Source of the DNA: Chloroflexota bacterium
GTDB lineage: Bacteria; Chloroflexota; Anaerolineae; Aggregatilineales; Phototrophicaceae
Direction: 5' to 3'
Assembly: GCA_028875245.1 (NCBI GenBank)
Contig: JAPPEU010000069.1
Span: 62,001 to 126,000 of the forward strand
Length of the DNA: 64,000 nt
The notes below the pieces were generated by a model. It made no database searches, was not told the origin of the DNA, and saw only the letters and a list, made by a program, of their open reading frames with translations. This document shows positions 59,548 to 64,000 of this stretch, in pieces. A program made the position numbers and the translations under genes. Position 1 is the first letter of the stretch, and each line of letters starts with the position of its first letter.

Positions 59548-59736
59548 TTACGCGCCCACCGATCTCAGAAAGTCAGTCACGACGATGGTGGCCCCTGTAG
59601 CCAACAGCACTGCAATCAGCACCCATATCAGTAGAACAATCACAATTGAGGCGCATCCGAAACCGAGGCCGAACTTGAACCCGCTTTCGTAGTCCAACCC
59701 AACCTGCATTTTAGAAACATCTTGTTCTGCGCTCAC
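59548..59736 (-). CDS. Passenger small membrane protein
   Basis: A 62-residue protein with one strong transmembrane helix (CASIVIVLLIWVLIAVLLAT) preceded by a short acidic N-terminus (MSAEQDVSKMQVGLDYES). The start is a GTG with GAGGGAT four bases upstream. It is first in the two-gene minus-strand operon, together with the coiled-coil protein. Pairing of a small membrane protein with a coiled-coil partner is suggestive of a complex but is not evidence of function. Confidence 0.55.
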   Translation of the reverse strand: MSAEQDVSKMQVGLDYESGFKFGLGFGCASIVIVLLIWVLIAVLLATGATIVVTDFLRSVGA

Positions 59737-59755
59737 ATCTATCCCTCATTTACCC

Positions 59756-59786
59756 TTGAACCAACAGTTGAAATTGTGTATACAAT
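59756..59786 (+). promoter_or_regulatory. Promoter with ATTGT-ACAAT palindrome before XRE gene
   Basis: TTGAAC (59756-59761) and TACAAT (59781-59786), spacer 19. The -10 is covered by ATTGT-GTAT-ACAAT (59773-59786), an inverted repeat that could be the operator of the adjacent XRE-type protein. The site lies between the divergent passenger operon and the XRE gene. Confidence 0.45.
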
Positions 59787-59965
59787 GCGCGCGAGGGCGG
59801 CATGCTCCAAAAGGAACACACCGCTCTCAACGCTAGTTCTCCGGGGCGGTGGAGTGGCCAACTCAAGTGCCGCTCTGGGGAACTTCCCACTACACTACCA
59901 CCTTTCTACTACATATAGCAAATACTCTAAGGGATTCTGTCCGCTGGCGACGCACAATCTGTCCT

Positions 59966-60208
59966 ATGGGACAGCTTGGCAAGGCACTAGGTTGCGCGAT
60001 CCGGAGACAGCGTCGGGAACTCGGCCTCTCGCAGGAGACACTCAGCGAACATGCGGACGTGCACTGGACGTACATCAGCCATATCGAGAATGGCCAGAGC
60101 TCGCCGACGTTTCGTGTGCTGGAGAGATTGGCCGGCGCACTGCAGATAGAGGTGTCTGTATTGGTGAGGATGGCAGAGGAGATCAGAGCCGAAGAAGCCG
60201 TGGAATAG
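59966..60208 (+). CDS. XRE-family HTH transcriptional regulator (passenger)
   Basis: An 80-residue DNA-binding protein, one Cro/CI-type helix-turn-helix domain: AIRRQRRELGLSQETLSEHA, WTYISHIENGQSSPTFRVLE and LERLAGALQIEVSVLVRMA. The recognition helix is near WTYISHIENG. It may control the divergent passenger genes and itself through the palindrome at 59773-59786. The ATG at 59966 is chosen from the domain edge; longer frames upstream have no start signal. Confidence 0.85.
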   Translation: MGQLGKALGCAIRRQRRELGLSQETLSEHADVHWTYISHIENGQSSPTFRVLERLAGALQIEVSVLVRMAEEIRAEEAVE

Positions 60209-60292
60209 CGCCGTTCAGGAAGCGGTGTTTGCTATACTGAAGGTGGTATGTTACCATGCCGATTTAGCGCATATAGCAAATCAGGGGGCGTG

Positions 60293-60469
60293 ATGCCCAA
60301 AGACAAACACCAACCCAAGCACGACACAAAATCGCGCCAGAAGCCTAAGAAGCCCCCCGGCCCCCCGCCGCTGACGTTGCACATTGACGATACGCCGGAG
60401 AACGTCGCCAAGTCGCTGTTCGGTATCAAGTCGGATACACCGGGCAAGGTGACGATGAAGCGCAGTTAA
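60293..60469 (+). CDS. Short basic Pro/Lys-rich passenger protein
   Basis: A 58-residue protein: a Lys/Pro-rich start (MPKDKHQPKHDTKSRQKPKK, PPGPPPLTL) and a conserved-looking end IDDTPENVAKSLFGIKSD. AGGGGGCG lies before the ATG. The DDTPENVAKxLF sequence is one I recall from small proteins carried next to transposases and phage genes, but its role is unknown. It ends nine bases before the right inverted repeat. Confidence 0.6.
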   Translation: MPKDKHQPKHDTKSRQKPKKPPGPPPLTLHIDDTPENVAKSLFGIKSDTPGKVTMKRS

Positions 60470-60477
60470 GCTTCACC

Positions 60478-60502
60478 AGTGGCACTTTGCGATATAAGCC
60501 CC
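60478..60502 (-). repeat. Right terminal inverted repeat
   Basis: Reverse complement of the left inverted repeat over all 25 bases; ends ...CGATATAAGCCCC on the plus strand. Confidence 0.92.
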
Positions 60503-60510
60503 AAATGAAA
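60503..60510 (+). repeat. Target-site duplication, right copy (AAATGAAA)
   Basis: Identical to 57730-57737. The coding sequence of the split gene resumes in frame at 60511. Confidence 0.9.
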
Positions 60511-60607
60511 GCGGATCTGATCAAGTGGTTCATTGGAACGCAAATTGCGCTTGCCGCTTTGATTATCTATCTTTTGCAGTGAAACCTGAACCATCGTAAG
60601 GCTTTTC

Positions 60608-61015
60608 ATGGCCGAAGTTTCAATTCCAACGCTTGACAAGATGATGAATCCACTATTGTTAGTTCTTCATCGCTTGGGTGATTCGGGAACGAATGACGAA
60701 ATGCGCGACGGAGTTGTGAAGATGCTACATCTCACTGATGAGCAAATTGCCGCGCTTCACGATCCAGAAAGAGGTCAACAAACTGAAGTCGAGTATCGCT
60801 TGTCTTTGGCTCGAAGGTACCTCAAGAAATATGGCCTGTTGGAAAATCCGAAACCTAAAACATGGAAACTTACGGCGAAAGGCTCCACAGTCATCCGCGT
60901 AAATCCGTATGCAGTCATTCTGCATTATCGAGAGAAGATTTGGCAGGAGAGTATGCAAAGAGATAATGAAGTTCTCCCAAACTTGACTGACATTGACGAG
61001 ACAATATCTTGGTAG
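60608..61015 (+). CDS. Free-standing Mrr N-terminal winged-helix protein
   Basis: A 135-residue protein matching the Mrr N-terminal domain: IPTLDKMMNPLLLVLHRLGD, EMRDGVVKMLHLTDEQI, TEVEYRLSLARRYLKKYGLL and ENPKPKTWKLTAKG. In complete Mrr enzymes this domain binds DNA and precedes the nuclease domain. Here the nuclease part is absent; the last 40 residues (HYREKIWQESMQRDNEVLPN) are not Mrr. The degenerate Mrr catalytic protein lies upstream, on the other side of the transposon, in reversed domain order. AT-richer than its neighbours. Confidence 0.8.
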   Translation: MAEVSIPTLDKMMNPLLLVLHRLGDSGTNDEMRDGVVKMLHLTDEQIAALHDPERGQQTEVEYRLSLARRYLKKYGLLENPKPKTWKLTAKGSTVIRVNPYAVILHYREKIWQESMQRDNEVLPNLTDIDETISW

Positions 61016-61102
61016 GCCTCGGTAAGCCGCCACGTGAAAACACAATGAATCATACTGAGCAAGTCACCATCGCCCCCGACTTCTTCGCCAACATCTAGCC
61101 CA

Positions 61103-61645
61103 TCACTTCAGCCGCCACGGAATCCCCGCCACCAGCAGCAGCACCTCATCCGCCGCCGCCGCAAGCCGCTGATTCGCCCGGCCCAGCATATCCCGATACA
61201 AATTCCCCAGCCGCGTCGGCGGGACGACGCCCATGCCCACCTCGTTGCTCACCAGCAGCCAGGTGGACTTCGAACGCGCCTGAACTTCCAACAAGCAGTC
61301 CACCTCTTGCAGAACCGCCGCGTTCGCCGTCTTTTGCGTCGCCGATTCCGGCAGATTCAGCAGGATGTTGCTCGTCATCAGCGTGACGCAGTCGAGAATC
61401 AGCGCGTCATGCTCGACAGCCGAAGCGGCGATTTCTCCGGCGGTGTTATGCGGCGCTTCCAGCGTGTGCCAGTGGCTTGGGCGCGACGCGCGGTGCTCGG
61501 CGATGCGCGCCCGCATATCGGCGTCTGATGCTCGGGCGGTGGCGACGAAGAGCGCATTATCAGCGTTCTCGCGCGCCCAGCGTTCAGCGTAGCGGCTTTT
61601 TCCACTGCGCGCGCCGCCCAGCAAGAGAATCAGCCGCCTAGCCAT
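61103..61645 (-). CDS. cobU: Adenosylcobinamide kinase/guanylyltransferase
   Basis: A 180-residue cobalamin enzyme that phosphorylates adenosylcobinamide and adds GMP. P-loop LLLGGARSGKSRYAE (about 7-21), ATARASDADMRARIAEHRAS, ILDCVTLMTSNILL and VSNEVGMGVVP are family signatures. Its start overlaps the cobS stop by eight bases, showing a cobS-cobU operon that handles the lower-ligand attachment steps. The rest of the cobalamin pathway is not in the window, so salvage of cobinamide is as likely as full synthesis. Confidence 0.95.
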   Translation of the reverse strand: MARRLILLLGGARSGKSRYAERWARENADNALFVATARASDADMRARIAEHRASRPSHWHTLEAPHNTAGEIAASAVEHDALILDCVTLMTSNILLNLPESATQKTANAAVLQEVDCLLEVQARSKSTWLLVSNEVGMGVVPPTRLGNLYRDMLGRANQRLAAAADEVLLLVAGIPWRLK

Positions 61646-62348
61646 AAACCAGAACGAGATATAGCAGGCAGAGCAGCTCGCTCACTTCGCAGATGGCGCC
61701 ATAAACATCGCCGTTGAGTCCGCCACCGAGCCGCCCGGCCGCCCAGCGCCCGAAGCCCGTCGTGAAAGCAAATACCAGCAGCCATAGCGCGGCAATCTCA
61801 GGACTTGTGAGCAGGAAAACGACAGATGCCGAGGCGATTAGTGCTTGGCGCATTGAGAGCCCGTCACGGAAATGCGCGCCCAGCCCCTCGTCCCGCAGTG
61901 ATGGAAAGCGGTAAGCCGCCCAGACCATCGCCCAGCGCCCGAAGATCGGCGCCAGCGGCAGCCACTCGACCGCGACCGAGCGTAGCGCCAGCCATTTGCC
62001 GAGCAGCAGAAGGCTCAAGCCAGCGACCGCCCACGCGCCGGCGCGCGGATCGCGCATGATTCTGACGCGCTCATCCGCAGTGACAGCCGCCAGCAGGCCG
62101 TCGCAGCAATCGCCGAAGCCATCCAGATGCAAGCCGCCGGTGATGATCACCCAGGTTAGCAGGATGAGGAAGGCCGAGAGATCGCGGTCGAATGGCGAGA
62201 GATGCGCGGCCGCCAGCAGCAAAGCGCCGATGCACAGGCCGACCAGCGGAAACCAGGCAGAGGTCTTGCCCGGCCTTCGCATGGCCGCCGCCGAACCCAG
62301 CGGCAGAATCGTCAGAAAAGTGAAGGCGGCGCGGATATCAGCAAGCAT
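61638..62348 (-). CDS. cobS: Adenosylcobinamide-GDP ribazoletransferase
   Basis: A 236-residue membrane enzyme that joins adenosylcobinamide-GDP with alpha-ribazole in the last steps of cobalamin assembly. Motifs: AFTFLTILPLGS near the start, ITGGLHLDGFGDCCDGLL (about 70-87, the acidic catalytic motif) and the C-terminal RLGGGLNGDVYGAICEVSEL. About six membrane helices. It is first in the operon with cobU. No cobalamin riboswitch is recognised in the 142-base divergent gap. Confidence 0.95.
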   Translation of the reverse strand: MLADIRAAFTFLTILPLGSAAAMRRPGKTSAWFPLVGLCIGALLLAAAHLSPFDRDLSAFLILLTWVIITGGLHLDGFGDCCDGLLAAVTADERVRIMRDPRAGAWAVAGLSLLLLGKWLALRSVAVEWLPLAPIFGRWAMVWAAYRFPSLRDEGLGAHFRDGLSMRQALIASASVVFLLTSPEIAALWLLVFAFTTGFGRWAAGRLGGGLNGDVYGAICEVSELLCLLYLVLVYG

Positions 62349-62490
62349 CGGCGGTGGTCAATGATTGGATCGGCACGATGTCAGTCTAACGAATATTGTC
62401 GGCGGGTAACAGCGCAGAATCCGACGGAGCGGCTCGCTTCTGAATGTGTTAAGCTGTCGCTGCGGGCTGGGCGGCGAGAGGAGCGTCATC

Positions 62491-63042
62491 ATGGTCCTGG
62501 CTGTATCGCTATTGCGCGGCATCAACGTTGGCGGCCACAACAAAATTCGCATGGCCGACCTGCGCGCTTTGTACGCTTCGCTCGGTTTCGGGGAGGCGCG
62601 TACGCTGCTGCAGAGCGGCAACGTCGTCTTCGAGACATCCGAGGGCGATTTGACGCTCGTCGGCCGTCAGATTGAAGCCGGCATCCGGCGCGATTTCGGC
62701 CATGATATCCGCGTGATCATGCGCTCGTCGGCGGACTTCGAAACGATCTTCAGTCGTCATCGCTTCAGTGCCGAGCAATTGCTCGAAACGAAAAAGCTCG
62801 TCATTGTGTTTCTGTCCGGCGAAGCGGCGCCGGCTGCGGTTGATGATTTGCGCTCGAAGAACCCGGGGCGCGAAGTCATCCATGCCGATGGCAGCGAGCT
62901 CTTTGTCTTTTACCGCGACGGGCAAGCCCGGTCAAAACTTGACAACAGCCGGATCGAAAGGGCGCTCGGTCTGCAATCAACCGCCCGCAACTGGAACAGC
63001 TGCAACAAGCTCTTGAAGCTGTTCGCGGAATTTGACGCTTAA
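62491..63042 (+). CDS. DUF1697 family protein
   Basis: A 183-residue protein of the DUF1697 family. Signatures: VLAVSLLRGINVGGHNKIRM at the N-terminus, LYASLGFGEARTLLQSGNVV, and the C-terminal TARNWNSCNKLLKL. Function is not established. GAGAGGAG lies eight bases before the ATG at 62491, shorter than the longest frame by 15 codons. Its stop overlaps the aldolase stop by four bases (TTAA). Confidence 0.9.
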   Translation: MVLAVSLLRGINVGGHNKIRMADLRALYASLGFGEARTLLQSGNVVFETSEGDLTLVGRQIEAGIRRDFGHDIRVIMRSSADFETIFSRHRFSAEQLLETKKLVIVFLSGEAAPAAVDDLRSKNPGREVIHADGSELFVFYRDGQARSKLDNSRIERALGLQSTARNWNSCNKLLKLFAEFDA

Positions 63043-63662
63043 GGCAGCCGGTCGACGTAGTGGCGCGCTTCCTTCCGCAATCGCTCCCAATCGCGATCGG
63101 CGATGGCGTCGTTGTTGATGAGCGAGGAGCCGACGCCCAAGGCAAAGGCGCCCTGTGCGAGGAACTCGCGCATATTGTCCCGGTTGACGCCGCCCGTCGG
63201 CATCAAGCGCAGGTGAGGCAGCGGCGCCAGCACATCCTTTATATAGCGCCGGCCCAAATGGTTCGCCGGAAACACTTTGACGACGCTCGCGCCCCTTTCC
63301 CAAGCCCGCTGGATTTCAGTCGGCGTGAAGGCGCCCGGCATGAAGGGCAGGTCGGCTTCGAGGCAGGCGCTGTTCACCTCGCGCTTCCAAACCGGCGACA
63401 CGACAAACTGCGCGCCGGCATCGGCCACCGCCCATACCTGCTCCGCCGTGATGACGGAGCCCGCGCCAATGGCAACGGATTCGTCGACCGTCCCCCGGAT
63501 CTCGGCGATGGTCGCGACGGCGTCGGGATTAGTCAGCGTGAATTCGATAGCGCGTATGCCGCCGTCAATCAGCGCCGCGCAGAGGTCCATCGCGATAGAC
63601 AGGTCATCAAGCCGGACGATGACGACGATTTTCTTTGTCGAGATGATGTCGAGCGCGGTCAT
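63039..63662 (-). CDS. eda: KDPG/KHG aldolase family protein
   Basis: A 207-residue class I aldolase that cleaves 2-keto-3-deoxy-6-phosphogluconate or 4-hydroxy-2-oxoglutarate. Motifs: ISTKKIVVIVRLDD, GGIRAIEFTLTNPDAVATI (with the catalytic Glu), IGAGSVITAEQ, PFMPGAFTPTEIQRAWERGA, SVVKVFPANHLGRRYIKDVL (Schiff-base Lys in VVKVFPA) and LRLMPTGGVNRDN. Such enzymes act in uronate and sugar-acid catabolism. Start at 63662 follows GGGAAGG by about nine bases. Confidence 0.93.
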   Translation of the reverse strand: MTALDIISTKKIVVIVRLDDLSIAMDLCAALIDGGIRAIEFTLTNPDAVATIAEIRGTVDESVAIGAGSVITAEQVWAVADAGAQFVVSPVWKREVNSACLEADLPFMPGAFTPTEIQRAWERGASVVKVFPANHLGRRYIKDVLAPLPHLRLMPTGGVNRDNMREFLAQGAFALGVGSSLINNDAIADRDWERLRKEARHYVDRLP

Positions 63663-63834
63663 TTTGCCGGGCCTTCCCATGCGGCATTGGTCCTATGTAG
63701 CGTTGCTGGATTAATGGCCACGCTCGGCATTGCCTTATCGCGTGACCGATCCCGCCGATGATTCTTCTCATAGCAAATATAACAAGCGCTCTGCTCAATG
63801 GCAATTTATGGTGGGGGCGACAGTGTATCGAATT

Positions 63835-63962
63835 CGGTTGAAATTCTTTAAGCCAGTCATCGAATTATATCATCAACCCCAAATACCTAAGATTTTGTAG
63901 GGGCGATTCTTGAGTCGCCCACTGTCAAATCGCCGACGGGCGAGCCAAGGATCGCCCCTACA
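63835..63962 (+). repeat. Long dispersed repeat, copy 2 (pair with 3864-3990)
   Basis: CGGTTGAAATTCTTTAAGCC, then TCATCGAATTATATCATCAA, AAGATTTTGTAGGGGCGATT, CTTGAGTCGCCCACTGTC and ATCGCCCCTACA. Near 90 percent identical by eye to 3864-3990. The 63663-64000 end region has no gene I can support. Confidence 0.8.
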
Positions 63963-64000
63963 AGGCTTGTCCGCTACTCTAGCGAAATTGCTGCTTTTTC

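Larger units (their letters stand above)
57738..60502. mobile_element. IS1595-type transposon with passenger genes
   Basis: A complete 2,765-bp element. Its ends are perfect 25-bp inverted repeats (57738-57762 and 60478-60502) beginning GGGGCTTATATCGCAAAGTG. An eight-base target duplication (AAATGAAA) flanks it. It encodes an ISXO2-like transposase near the left end and, beyond it, three minus-strand genes, a small DNA-binding protein and a short basic protein. Ordinary IS1595 elements are about 0.7 to 1.1 kb, so about 1.7 kb here is passenger DNA. Intact ends, open transposase frame and perfect duplication suggest recent insertion. Confidence 0.92.
57600..60582 (+). pseudogene. Small coiled-coil membrane protein gene split by transposon
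   Basis: The first part (57600-57737) encodes 46 residues starting MAAVDTEALGFESRLSTLEE, with TKEDLADLKADLRTDMYKMK. The remainder (60511-60582) encodes ADLIKWFIGTQIALAALIIY and LLQ, ending at TGA. Removing the transposon and one copy of the eight-base duplication joins the parts in frame to a 69-residue protein: a short coiled coil followed by one C-terminal transmembrane helix. Such small coiled-coil/TM proteins are common and mostly of unknown function. The inserted element prevents its normal production. Confidence 0.8.

Noticed and set aside
61016-61102. Small gene between the Mrr N-terminal protein and cobU
   Set aside because: No frame with a start signal or domain is present in this short gap.
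62349-62490. Cobalamin riboswitch before cobS
   Set aside because: The 142-base gap is short and I could not find a convincing B12 box (GCCACTG-like) or stem set.
1-64000. CRISPR array
   Set aside because: The repeats are dispersed with irregular spacing and no cas genes occur.

Overview
The window is dense, GC-rich bacterial chromosome from what is probably an aerobic member of the Chloroflexota (Anaerolineae-like). This placement is inferred from gene content: a caa3-type cytochrome oxidase with an A2-type subunit I, DUF2277 and DUF6391 proteins, and many mosaic 'GTAGGGGCGA...TCGCCCCTAC' repeats between genes. No rRNA is present to confirm it.

Layout. 0-8 kb: end of a Na+/Ca2+ exchanger, a membrane polyferredoxin, a phytanoyl-CoA-dioxygenase-like enzyme, a Cys-type sulfatase and a large secreted protein with five Ig-like repeats. 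8-16 kb: holB, an MDR oxidoreductase, a phosphoesterase, galE, a duplicated small-protein module coupled to an HNH nuclease, and an RluD-type pseudouridine synthase. 16-24 kb: an orphan HsdR-N-like protein, an anaerobic-sulfatase-maturase-like radical SAM enzyme (a plausible partner of the sulfatase), a toxin-antitoxin pair with a frameshifted toxin, ridA, efp, a membrane glycosyltransferase, yvcK and rmuC. 24-32 kb: succinate dehydrogenase with a fused SdhC/SdhD anchor, sdhA and sdhB, then two tandem 3-hydroxyacyl-CoA dehydrogenases. 31.6-34.8 kb: tRNA-Thr, Tyr, Thr, rpmG, tRNA-Trp, secE, nusG, rplK, rplA. 35-47 kb: msrA, rsmA, a UPF0316 protein, OsmC, two Uma2 proteins, then the cytochrome oxidase cluster with a two-gene restriction-modification cassette inside it. 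47-57 kb: a transpeptidase lipoprotein, a methyltransferase, mutS2, a ChbG deacetylase, a dual-specificity phosphatase, a DUF6391 protein, holA and a degenerate Mrr catalytic domain. 57.7-60.5 kb: a complete 2,765-bp IS1595-type transposon with perfect 25-bp inverted repeats, an 8-bp target duplication and five predicted passenger genes, sitting inside a small coiled-coil gene. 60.6-64 kb: a free-standing Mrr N-terminal domain, cobU/cobS, a DUF1697 protein and a KDPG-type aldolase.

The succinate dehydrogenase and oxidase clusters describe an aerobic respiratory chain. The accessory content (R-M cassette, HNH module, TA remnant, orphan HsdR-N, split Mrr parts, IS1595 transposon) is scattered among housekeeping genes. 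The most notable items are the passenger-carrying transposon, the separated Mrr domains with altered catalytic residues, the duplicated module coupled to HNH, the R-M cassette in the oxidase operon, the SdhC-SdhD fusion and the mosaic repeat family. All coordinates and motifs were read by eye; family assignments rest on remembered family signatures, not on searches.
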